Position numbers and translations under genes: made by a program
The notes under the pieces: model-generated
What the model saw: only the letters and a program-made list of their open reading frames with translations
Told to the model about the DNA's origin: nothing
The model's database searches: none
Assembly: GCA_031291725.1 (NCBI GenBank)
Contig: JARLIM010000015.1
Location: forward strand, 1-64,000
DNA from: Acetobacteraceae bacterium
Lineage (GTDB): Bacteria; Pseudomonadota; Alphaproteobacteria; Acetobacterales; Acetobacteraceae
Direction of reading: 5' to 3'
Length of the DNA stretch: 64,000 bases
Shown here: positions 16,789 to 24,500 of the stretch, in pieces
Position numbering within the stretch: the first letter of the stretch is position 1
How the letters are laid out: each line of letters begins with the position of its first letter

Positions 16789-18564
16789 TCAGCGTCCGAC
16801 GGCATATCCCTGCATGCCGCGCGGATTGGCGCCGGCGAACATCTGCCCATCCGCCTCCAATCGTGCGGCCGACAACCGCCCCTCGCTCCAATCCGGCCCG
16901 AGTTCGGCGCGATGGCCACGGTCGAGCAATGCCTGCAAGACGGCGGCGCCATACTGGCCTTCGATGACCACCTTGCCCGGACGTGCCACACGCGGCCAGA
17001 AGCTGGAGGGCCAATGCTCGGTGTGGAAATTCGGCAGATCGATCGATTGCTGGATGTTCATCCCGTGATGCAGCATGCGCAGCAGCATCACCGGCTGCCA
17101 CTGATCCTGCTGCTCGCCACCCGGCGTGCCGAAGCTCATCCAGGCGCGGCCCTCACGCAGCACCAGCGAGGGCGACAGCGTGGTGCGCGGGCGTTTGCGC
17201 GGTGCCGCCGAGTTCGGCAGGCCCGGCGTGGTCCAGAACATCTGGCCACGGGTGGAGATCGGGAAGCCCAGTTCCGGGATCACCGGCGAGGATTGCAGCC
17301 AACCGCCCGAAGGCGTGGCGGAAACCATGTTGCCCCAGCGGTCGATCACATCGACATGGCAGGTGTCGCCCCCCGAAACCCCCATCCGCGCCACCGTCGG
17401 CTCACCCACGCCGGGCGCACCCAGCAGGGACAGCCGCGATTCGGCGTTGTGATCGACGATGGCGTTGAAGCCGGGGATCTGGCCGGGGCGGAGGTCAAGC
17501 GAGGCGCGATCCGTCACCAGCTTGCGGCGCTCGGCATTGTAGCTCTCCGACAGCAATGTGCCGAGCGGCACCTGCACGAAATCCGGGTCGCCGTAATAGG
17601 CTTCACGGTCGGCGAAGGCGAGTTTGGAGCATTCGATGACGGTGTGGATGAACTCCGCCCCCATCGTGTCCATCGCGGCGATGTCGAAGCCCTTGAGCAG
17701 AGCGAGCTGTTGCAGGAACGCCGGGCCTTGCGACCACGGGCCGCATTTGAGCAGCGTGTGGCCGTGATAATCCACGCCCACCGGGTCTTCGATGGGGGCT
17801 GCCCAGCGCGCCATGTCATCGGCGGTGAGCTGGCCACGATGGCGGCGGCCGGACGAATCCATCAGCTCGTGAGTGGCATAGAACCGCCCGATCGCCTCGG
17901 CCGCGAAGCCGCGATAGAAGGCGTTGCGGGCGGCATCGATGCGGGCTTCGCGGCTGCTGCCCACGGCCTCCTTCAGCAAACGCTGCCAGAATGCCGCCAG
18001 TGCGGGCCTGCGGAACAATTTGCCCGCTTCCGGCACGTTGCCGCCCGGCAGCCAGACGGCGGCGGAACTCGGCCATTCCTGCTCGAACAGCGGCTTGACA
18101 TTGGTGATCGTGGCGGGCACGCGCGGCACCAGATGGATGCCATTGGTGGCGTAGCCGATGGCGAATTCCATCACATCGGCCAATTCCCAGGTGCCCCAAT
18201 TGCGCAGCATCGTCGCCCAGGCGTCGAACGCGCCGGGAACGGTGGCGGGCAGCAGGCCGGTGCCGGGGATCAGATCGAGGCCGAGGGCTGCCATGCTGGC
18301 ACAGCTCATCGCATCCGGTGAGACGCCCTGGCCGCAGATGACGTGCTGGCGATTGGCTTTCGCATCGTGAATGATGATCGGCGCATCGCCCGCCGGGCCG
18401 TTCAGATGCGGCTCGGCCACGTTGAGCACGAAACCGGCAGCGGCCCCGGCATCGAAGGCGTTGCCGCCGCGTTCCAACACCGCCATCGCGGTGGCGCTGG
18501 CCAGCCAATGGGTGGAGCCGACAACGCCGAACGTTCCGGCGATTTCTGGGCGGGTGGTGAACAT
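16789..18564 (-). CDS. Gamma-glutamyltransferase-family Ntn hydrolase (paralogue 1)
   Basis: A 591-residue Ntn-hydrolase of the GGT family. The N-terminus (STHWLASATAMAVLERGGNAFDAGAA begins near residue 17) and the nucleophile region VSGGDTCHVDVIDRWGN (Thr401 as the predicted autoprocessing nucleophile) are typical; classical GGTs have a TTH run, here TCH. There is no signal peptide, so it is probably cytoplasmic, unlike periplasmic GGT. Relatives include cephalosporin acylases and gamma-glutamyl hydrolases acting on modified glutathione or amides. A second family member lies 0.6 kb upstream on the same strand, beyond phnN. Start ATG follows CAGGAG. Confidence 0.9.
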   Translation of the reverse strand: MFTTRPEIAGTFGVVGSTHWLASATAMAVLERGGNAFDAGAAAGFVLNVAEPHLNGPAGDAPIIIHDAKANRQHVICGQGVSPDAMSCASMAALGLDLIPGTGLLPATVPGAFDAWATMLRNWGTWELADVMEFAIGYATNGIHLVPRVPATITNVKPLFEQEWPSSAAVWLPGGNVPEAGKLFRRPALAAFWQRLLKEAVGSSREARIDAARNAFYRGFAAEAIGRFYATHELMDSSGRRHRGQLTADDMARWAAPIEDPVGVDYHGHTLLKCGPWSQGPAFLQQLALLKGFDIAAMDTMGAEFIHTVIECSKLAFADREAYYGDPDFVQVPLGTLLSESYNAERRKLVTDRASLDLRPGQIPGFNAIVDHNAESRLSLLGAPGVGEPTVARMGVSGGDTCHVDVIDRWGNMVSATPSGGWLQSSPVIPELGFPISTRGQMFWTTPGLPNSAAPRKRPRTTLSPSLVLREGRAWMSFGTPGGEQQDQWQPVMLLRMLHHGMNIQQSIDLPNFHTEHWPSSFWPRVARPGKVVIEGQYGAAVLQALLDRGHRAELGPDWSEGRLSAARLEADGQMFAGANPRGMQGYAVGR

Positions 18565-18635
18565 TGTCGCACTCCTGCGCTTGATTGGTTTGAAACCTAA
18601 TGGTTAGCCAGGGATCGTCAATTCAGAGGTGACGC

Positions 18636-19160
18636 ATGCTTGTGCTGATCGTGGGGCCGTCCGGGGCAGGCAAGGACACGCTGCTGAACGCCGTGCGCGC
18701 GCAATTGGCGGGCGATCCGCAGGTTCGTTTCGCCATCCGCGACGTGACGCGGCCGCCGAGTGCCGAGGAACAGAACCACCATGTCAGCCGCGATGCCTTT
18801 CTCGCCCGTCGCGAGCAGGGCGGCTATGCGCTGTGGTGGGAGGCGCATGGGCTGTTCTACGGCATCGGAGCGGAGGTGAAGGACGACCTCGCTGCCGGTC
18901 GCGTGGTGGTGGCCAGCGTATCGCGGGCGATCTTGGCCGAGGCGGCACGGCAATACCCGGTTCGCGTGGTGGAAATCACCGCCTCGCCCGAAATTCTGGC
19001 GCATCGGTTGGCTGGACGCGGGCGCGAGAGTGCAGGCGAGATCGCATCCCGTCTGGCACGGCAGGTGCCGATTCCGCCCGATGTGGATTGTGTGCGGATC
19101 GTCAATGACGGTGCGGTGGCGGAGGCTGCGGCCATGCTGATGCGGGCGATTGCGGGGTAG
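18636..19160 (+). CDS. phnN: Ribose 1,5-bisphosphate phosphokinase
   Basis: A 174-residue P-loop kinase of the guanylate-kinase-like PhnN group, which converts ribose 1,5-bisphosphate to PRPP, feeding phosphonate catabolism or NAD synthesis. Walker A is GPSGAGKDT (7-15), followed by RDVTRPPSAEE; the lid and Arg-rich helix (RLAGRGRESAGEIASRLAR) are present. No other phn gene is in the window. It is wedged between the two GGT-family genes, transcribed oppositely to both, with a clear GAGG ribosome site. The 3' end is five bases from the convergent GGT stop. Confidence 0.87.
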   Translation: MLVLIVGPSGAGKDTLLNAVRAQLAGDPQVRFAIRDVTRPPSAEEQNHHVSRDAFLARREQGGYALWWEAHGLFYGIGAEVKDDLAAGRVVVASVSRAILAEAARQYPVRVVEITASPEILAHRLAGRGRESAGEIASRLARQVPIPPDVDCVRIVNDGAVAEAAAMLMRAIAG

Positions 19161-19165
19161 CGGCG

Positions 19166-20755
19166 TCAAAACCCCATCGCCGCCCCATCGCTGCGCGGGT
19201 CCGTCGCCCCCTCGAACATCCCGTTCGGATGCCGCACAATCGCCCCCGCATGGCCCATGGTGGAGGTGAAATCCTCCAATATTTCCACGTCATGCCCCGC
19301 CGCCCGCAGCGAGGCCACCAGATCGGGCGGGAAGCGGCTTTCGAGTTTCAGCGTCACGCTGTCCTCGCCCCAGGTTTTGCCGAGCAGCCAGCGCGGGGCG
19401 GTGATCGCCTGTTGCAGCGGCGTGCCGAACATGCCGTAGCGCGAGAACACCGCCGATTGCGTCTGCGGCTGCCCTTCGCCGCCCATCGTGCCATAGACCA
19501 TGCTGCGACCGTCATCGAACTGCGCCAGGGCCGGGTTGAGCGTGTGGAACGGCTTGCGGCCGGGGCCGATGCGGCGCGGGCCATCGCCGGACAGTTGGAA
19601 GCTCGCCCCCCGGTTCTGCCAGACGAAGCCGGTGTGCGGCATCACGCAGCCAGTGCCGAATTCGAAGAAGATGCTCTGAATAAAACTCGCCGAGACGCCA
19701 TTGGCATCAATCGCCCCCAGCCACACCGTATCCCCGGCACTCGCCGGTTGCGGCCAGGGCAGGGCGGTGGTGGTGTCGATCTGTGCCACGAGGCGGTCGA
19801 GCACCTCGGGGCGCAGCCAATCGGCGGGGTTTTCCGTCATGCTGCCAGGGTCGCCCACGATGCGGTCTCGCACGATGAAGGCCTGCTTGGTGGCCTCCAC
19901 CAGCCCGTGAACATGCGCGAACCCCTCGGCCTCGCGCACGCCCAACCGGTCGAACAGGGCCAGGATGATCAGCGAGGCAAGGCCCTGGGTGGGGGGCGGG
20001 AAATTGTAGAGTGTGGCCCCCCGCACCTGCACCGACAGCGCGGCGCGACGTTGGGCGTGATGGCCTGCGAGGTCGGCGGCACTGACCGGGCTGCCGACAC
20101 TGGCCAGATCGGCGGCGATCTCGCGCGCCAACCGGCCGCGATAGAAATCCTCCGTCCCGGCCACACCCAGCCGCCGCAATGTCTGGCCAAGGGCTGGAAG
20201 GCGCATCAATTCACCCTCCTGCGGCAGGCGGCCATCGATGAGGAATGTGTCAACAAAGCCGGGCGAGGCGCGCAGTTCCGCAAGCTTCGATGCGGTGAGG
20301 TCCTGCTGGCTGCGTGTGACCGCAAAGCCGTTCTCCGCCGACCACACCGCATCTTCCACCAACCGCGACAATGGCAGCTTGCCGCCGATCTCCGCACTCA
20401 GCCGCAATGCCTCGCCCCAGCCGGAGATTGTGCCCGCCACCGTGTTCGCCGCCAGCGGACCGCGCCAGGGCACCGCGTTGTGGCCCTGTGCGGCATAGAA
20501 TTCCGCGCTCGCCGCCGCTGCCGCGCCACCGCTGGCGTCAATCGCCACCGGGGCGGCATGGCCCTGGGAGATCAGCCAGAAGCCATCGCCACCGATGGCG
20601 GTCATGTGCGGATAGACCACGGCGAGCGAGGCCGCCATCGCCACCGTCGCCTCGACCGCATTGCCGCCCTCACGCAGCACCCGCAGCCCGGCTTCGCTGG
20701 CCAGATGATGCGGCGAGGTGACCATGCCGCGCAGAGACATTGGTGTGTGCAGCAT
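19166..20755 (-). CDS. Gamma-glutamyltransferase-family Ntn hydrolase (paralogue 2)
   Basis: A 529-residue member of the same family as the gene at 16789 but clearly divergent. It shows LASEAGLRVLREGGNAVEAT, YPHMTAIGGDGFWLI, and the nucleophile segment AGDTVWLGAIDANG with Thr343. The C-terminal small subunit has YGTMGGEGQPQTQ. No signal peptide. Start 20755 follows GGGGGAG. Upstream on its strand, TTGTGC-17-CATAAA (within 20785-20820) is a possible weak promoter. It diverges from the oxalate/formate-type carrier gene, so a shared substrate (an amide or gamma-glutamyl conjugate) is possible but unproven. Confidence 0.9.
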   Translation of the reverse strand: MLHTPMSLRGMVTSPHHLASEAGLRVLREGGNAVEATVAMAASLAVVYPHMTAIGGDGFWLISQGHAAPVAIDASGGAAAAASAEFYAAQGHNAVPWRGPLAANTVAGTISGWGEALRLSAEIGGKLPLSRLVEDAVWSAENGFAVTRSQQDLTASKLAELRASPGFVDTFLIDGRLPQEGELMRLPALGQTLRRLGVAGTEDFYRGRLAREIAADLASVGSPVSAADLAGHHAQRRAALSVQVRGATLYNFPPPTQGLASLIILALFDRLGVREAEGFAHVHGLVEATKQAFIVRDRIVGDPGSMTENPADWLRPEVLDRLVAQIDTTTALPWPQPASAGDTVWLGAIDANGVSASFIQSIFFEFGTGCVMPHTGFVWQNRGASFQLSGDGPRRIGPGRKPFHTLNPALAQFDDGRSMVYGTMGGEGQPQTQSAVFSRYGMFGTPLQQAITAPRWLLGKTWGEDSVTLKLESRFPPDLVASLRAAGHDVEILEDFTSTMGHAGAIVRHPNGMFEGATDPRSDGAAMGF

Positions 20756-20885
20756 GCGTTCACTCCCCCTGAAAACCCGATTGCCTGTTTATGCGGCACA
20801 ATATTCGGCTGCACAATTTTTGATCAATTGGCCGAGCGGCACGGACCCGTCAACCCGAGCCGCGCCGAAAAACCCATGAAATCCC

Positions 20886-20901
20886 TGGCATGCAGCTTGC
20901 T
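20886..20901 (+). promoter_or_regulatory. Predicted sigma-54 (-24/-12) promoter for the MFS carrier gene
   Basis: TGGCATGCAGCTTGCT matches the sigma-54 pattern TGGCAY-G-N4-TTGCW with the exact spacing required. Initiation about 12 bases downstream would give a leader of roughly 25 bases to the ATG at 20936, containing AAGGGGGG as ribosome site. Two copies of GCACAAT (20796-20802 and 20811-20817) and two TGATCA sites lie within 150 bases upstream or just downstream and could hold an activator. Match made by eye; no activator gene is in the window. Confidence 0.55.
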
Positions 20902-20935
20902 TGTTTATCGTGTGATCAGACAAGGGGGGTGTGAC

Positions 20936-22210
20936 ATGTCGCCGAAGACTTCTTCACCGATGCGCTGGCTGCAGCTTGTGTTGGGTTTGGTGGTGATGAT
21001 GGCCATCTCCAGTCCGCAATATGTCTGGACGTTGTTCGTCAAGCCGTTCCAAGGGGCCACCGGCGCCTCGTTGCCCGCCATTCAGATCACCTTCTCGCTG
21101 CTGGTGGTCATTCAAACCTGGATGTCACCGGCGCAAGGCTGGCTGGTGGAACGTTTCGGCCCACGTGTGCTGGTCGCCGCCGGTGCCGCGATGTCCGGCT
21201 TGGGCTGGGTGGTGTCGAGCCAGGTGACGAGCATCGGCATGCTCTACCTCACCTATGGCGGGCTGTGCGGCGTGGGCACCGGCATTGTCTATATCGGCGT
21301 GGTGGGGCTGATGGCGCGCTGGTTCCCGGATCGGCGTGGTTTTGCGGTGGGCATGGTGGCGTCCGGCTATGGCATGGGCGCGTTGCTGACCACATTTCCG
21401 ATCACCACCATGATGGCCGCCTCCGGCTACACGGCCACACTGACCTATTACGGCCTGCTGCTCGGCGGCATCGGCTTGGTCGCGGCCCTCGGCCTGCGTC
21501 TGCCCAATGCCGCTGACGTGTTGCCGCCACCAGCGGTGATGGCGGTGCATGGCTACGACACCAGCCCGCGCGAGATGCTCAAGACGCCGGTGTTCTGGCT
21601 GATGTTTGCCATGATGACGATGATGTCCACCGGCGGGTTGATGGTGACATCGAATTTCGCCAATTTCGCCAAGGAGTTCGGCGTGAGCTCCGCCGTGGTT
21701 TACGGCATGGCGGCTCTGCCCTTGGCGCTGTCGGTGGATCGGGCGCTGAACGGCTTCACCCGTCCGTTCTTCGGCTGGGTGTCCGACCGCATCGGCCGCG
21801 AGAACACAATGGGACTCGCCTTCCTGCTCGAAGCGGCGGCGATCAGCCTGCTGCTGGCCTTCCGCGCCGACCCGCTGGCCTTCGTGCTGCTTTCCGGGTT
21901 GGTGTTCTTCGGCTGGGGTGAGATTTTCTCGCTGTTCCCCTCCACCCTCACCGACACCTTCGGCACCGAGAAGGCGATGACGAATTACGGCTTTCTGTAT
22001 ATGTCACAGGGCATCGGCTCGGTGCTCGGCGGGCCGGTGGCGGCGGCGTTGCATGACAGCGGCGGCAGCTGGGTGCCGGTGTTTGGGCTCGCCATCGGCA
22101 TGGATGTGCTGACCGGTGTGCTGGCGCTGTTCGTGCTCAAGCAGTTGCGGAAGAAATATCTGCACGGTCAGGCCACGCTGTATGCGGCGGCGGTGGTGGC
22201 GGCAGAGTAG
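20936..22210 (+). CDS. Oxalate/formate antiporter-family MFS transporter
   Basis: A 424-residue major-facilitator protein with twelve predicted membrane helices. OFA-family traits include SPQYVWTLFVKPFQ at helix 1, SPAQGWLVERFGPR between helices 2 and 3, RWFPDRRGFAVGMVASGYG, and GWVSDRIGRENTMG in the second half. OxlT-type carriers exchange oxalate and formate; other members carry different small carboxylates or are uncharacterised. ATG 20936 has a strong AAGGGGGG site and lies behind a sigma-54 promoter match. It diverges from the GGT-family gene and converges on the transglutaminase-like gene. Confidence 0.9.
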   Translation: MSPKTSSPMRWLQLVLGLVVMMAISSPQYVWTLFVKPFQGATGASLPAIQITFSLLVVIQTWMSPAQGWLVERFGPRVLVAAGAAMSGLGWVVSSQVTSIGMLYLTYGGLCGVGTGIVYIGVVGLMARWFPDRRGFAVGMVASGYGMGALLTTFPITTMMAASGYTATLTYYGLLLGGIGLVAALGLRLPNAADVLPPPAVMAVHGYDTSPREMLKTPVFWLMFAMMTMMSTGGLMVTSNFANFAKEFGVSSAVVYGMAALPLALSVDRALNGFTRPFFGWVSDRIGRENTMGLAFLLEAAAISLLLAFRADPLAFVLLSGLVFFGWGEIFSLFPSTLTDTFGTEKAMTNYGFLYMSQGIGSVLGGPVAAALHDSGGSWVPVFGLAIGMDVLTGVLALFVLKQLRKKYLHGQATLYAAAVVAAE

Positions 22211-22222
22211 GCGGCGGCTTGT

Positions 22223-23155
22223 TCAGTGCAGCGGTGCGACGTGTGCCGTGCCGCTGCGCAGAATCGCCTGTGACATCGGTGAGATCTGCCCCACCGGGAA
22301 CCAGCCCGGCCCGACCGGCTCCAGCGCCACATAGCTGCGCCCATCCACACTGAACGCCGCATCCCCCGGCTCTGGCGGCAGGCTGGCGCCGAGGAAGGCG
22401 TGCACGTCGTCATAGATCAGGGCGGTGTTCAACTCCGGCAGCACAAGGCTGAGCAGGGCGGCCAGGGTGATGCTTTTGGCGTCGCAATCGCCGCGATCGT
22501 CCGCCAACACGCCCGATGGTGTGCGCATCGCCGATTCCCCGCGATGGACGAGGGTTTCATAGGGCAGGGATTGCAGAAAGCTGATCAGAAACTGCACCCG
22601 CGCGCGTGGCGGCAGGCGGTCGGTCTGCCGCGCAATCCCCGCCGCTGCTCCGCGCAGCAACGCCCCATGTTCGCGCACCAGACGCGGAAAATCCGGCTCG
22701 GCCAGGGTGGGCGTGCGGAAGCGGAAGCCGGCATCGCGCACCGCGGTGTTCGCAGCGTTATGATAGGCCGCCATCACCCGCCGCATCGGCCCCGACAAAT
22801 CCGCCCCTGCCGGTCCGTTTGCCCGCGCATCGACGCCATTGGCGATCGGGCGCAGTTGGATATGCACGCCCGCCGGCGCCCGCTCCGCCTCCGCCTGCGC
22901 CGCCTGCATGCCCAGGCGCTGCACCTCCGCCGGGCTGGGCGGAGTGATGCGGCGGGATTGCGGAAGCAGGGATTGGGCGGGCAGATGGAAATCGAGCTGG
23001 CGTTGCGTGCCGTCCGGCTCGATCCACTCGGCATGCACCGCCTCGCCGCTGCCCTCCTGCGTGGTGGCATAGACTGTCTGATCCGGCGTCAACTCCCGCG
23101 CCATAGCCGGGGCGGCAAGCAGCAGCAGGGCGAGCGGGGCGGCGCGTCGGATCAT
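22223..23155 (-). CDS. Exported transglutaminase-like cysteine-fold protein
   Basis: A 310-residue protein with a signal peptide (LALLLLAAPAMA, cleavage near residue 19). The C-terminal half has a papain-like/transglutaminase triad: Cys224 in DDRGDCDAKSITLAALL, His252 in DVHAFLGASLP and an acidic residue Glu279 in YVALEPVG. The N-terminal half is poorly characterised (about 20-140). Probably periplasmic. Its start overlaps the stop of the 2-hydroxyacid dehydrogenase gene by three bases, so it is the second gene of a coupled pair. It differs from the DUF3857 protein at 10287; similarity is only in the core fold. Confidence 0.75.
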   Translation of the reverse strand: MIRRAAPLALLLLAAPAMARELTPDQTVYATTQEGSGEAVHAEWIEPDGTQRQLDFHLPAQSLLPQSRRITPPSPAEVQRLGMQAAQAEAERAPAGVHIQLRPIANGVDARANGPAGADLSGPMRRVMAAYHNAANTAVRDAGFRFRTPTLAEPDFPRLVREHGALLRGAAAGIARQTDRLPPRARVQFLISFLQSLPYETLVHRGESAMRTPSGVLADDRGDCDAKSITLAALLSLVLPELNTALIYDDVHAFLGASLPPEPGDAAFSVDGRSYVALEPVGPGWFPVGQISPMSQAILRSGTAHVAPLH

Positions 23156-24141
23156 GTGTTGCGTCCCAGAACCTCCGGGTTGACGACATAGCCAGGGTCG
23201 ATCCGGCCATCGATGGAGTCGAGAATATTCCGCACCGCGCGCAGCGACATCTTGCGATAGCATTCCAACGGGGCGGCGGCGTTGTGTGGCGCGAGCACCA
23301 CGTTGTCCAGGGCGAATAACGGGTGATCGGGCACGGGCGGCTCCTGCACCAAGACATCGATCCCCGCCGCCTCGATGCGACGTTCCCGCAGGGCTTCGAC
23401 CAACGCCGCCTCATCGACCAGACCGCCGCGCGCGCTGTTGATCAGCCAGGATTCGGGCTTCATCTTTGAAAGAAAATCCGCATTCACCATGCCGCGCGTG
23501 CCCTCGTTCAACGGGCAATGCAGTGAGACGACATCGGCAGTCGGCAGGAACTCCATCGGATCGGGCGCCGGTTCATGGCCGTCAGCGGCCAGGCGCGGGG
23601 TGGGGAAGGCGGGGTCGTGCACGATGGTGTGCATGCCGAACGCCTGACACAGCCGCGCCACGCGGGTGCCGATGCGGCCATAGCCGAAAATCAGAATCCG
23701 ACGCCCGGCCAATTCGCGCATCCGGCGGCCTTCCAGAAGCATCCAGGTGCCACGCCGCACCGAGGCATCCATCTCCAATGTGCGGCGGGCCACGGCGAGC
23801 ATCAGCATCATCGTGTGTTCGGCCACCGACAGATCGTTGGCGCCATTGACCACCCCGACGATGACGCGGTTCTGGGTGGCGGTGGGAATGTCGATATTGT
23901 CGAAGCCCACGCCAAACCGGCTGATCGCGCGCAGTTGCGGGGCGGAGGCGAACATGGCGGGGGTGATCTTCTCCAGCCCGATCATCACGGCATCGGCTGT
24001 TTGAATCTCCGCTTCCAACTCCTTTTGCATCGGCGGGCCACGGAAGGCGGTGGTGAGAATTTTGATGTCCAGATCGCTGCGCGCCTCCAGCAGCTTCATG
24101 GCATCCGCGTGCAATGCACGGCAGAAGACCAGCTTGTGCAT
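23152..24141 (-). CDS. D-isomer-specific 2-hydroxyacid dehydrogenase
   Basis: A 329-residue NAD-dependent dehydrogenase of the SerA/GyaR/glyoxylate-reductase superfamily, interconverting a 2-oxoacid and a D-2-hydroxyacid. It shows the catalytic-domain segment ISRFGVGFDNIDIPTAT, the Rossmann motif GYGRIGTRVA, the catalytic Arg in INSARGGLVDEAAL and the catalytic His in APHNAAAPLE. No ACT domain, so it is not a regulated phosphoglycerate dehydrogenase. ATG 24141 follows GGGGGAAA. Being near an oxalate/formate-type carrier, a glyoxylate or hydroxypyruvate substrate is an attractive guess only. Confidence 0.9.
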   Translation of the reverse strand: MHKLVFCRALHADAMKLLEARSDLDIKILTTAFRGPPMQKELEAEIQTADAVMIGLEKITPAMFASAPQLRAISRFGVGFDNIDIPTATQNRVIVGVVNGANDLSVAEHTMMLMLAVARRTLEMDASVRRGTWMLLEGRRMRELAGRRILIFGYGRIGTRVARLCQAFGMHTIVHDPAFPTPRLAADGHEPAPDPMEFLPTADVVSLHCPLNEGTRGMVNADFLSKMKPESWLINSARGGLVDEAALVEALRERRIEAAGIDVLVQEPPVPDHPLFALDNVVLAPHNAAAPLECYRKMSLRAVRNILDSIDGRIDPGYVVNPEVLGRNT

Positions 24142-24209
24142 GAACTTTCCCCCTGTGATTTGGACGGTCATGCTTGCATCGATCCGGGCGCGCCGCTAGC
24201 GTCGCCTGC

Positions 24210-24392
24210 ATGTCAATGCCCGTCATCATCGCCAGCGCTATTGCCCGCAAGACTGCGGCGCGCGCTCTGCGTACGGGTGCCAAGGCTGCTGCCACCAAGG
24301 GTGCAGCACGGATGGTTCGTGCCGCCGCAAAGAACGGCACCAAGCTCGCAGGCCTCGGCCTTCTGCTTCGACTTACCCGCCCCTGGGCATAG
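24210..24392 (+). CDS. Short ORF with leucine run upstream of leuA (candidate leader peptide)
   Basis: The 24142-24500 gap holds one small ORF of 60 codons (MSMPVIIASAIARKTAARAL at its start). Its last third reads KLAGLGLLLRLTRPWA: six leucine codons in ten (24345-24374), ending 108 bases before leuA. An internal ATG at 24312, preceded by AAGGG, would give a 26-codon leader. Between its stop and leuA, GACCC (24427-24431) can pair with GGGTC (24438-24442), flanked by GCGC on both sides, but there is no T-run. This is the arrangement expected for leucine attenuation; equally it may be a chance ORF. No other support. Confidence 0.35.
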   Translation: MSMPVIIASAIARKTAARALRTGAKAAATKGAARMVRAAAKNGTKLAGLGLLLRLTRPWA

Positions 24393-24500
24393 TGCCGCGC
24401 GGATAACGCCGGTCATGCGCAGGGGAGACCCTTGTAGGGGTCGCGCAAAGTCACATCAGAATTCGCCGCCCCAGCCGGGCGCATCAATACCGAGGACACC

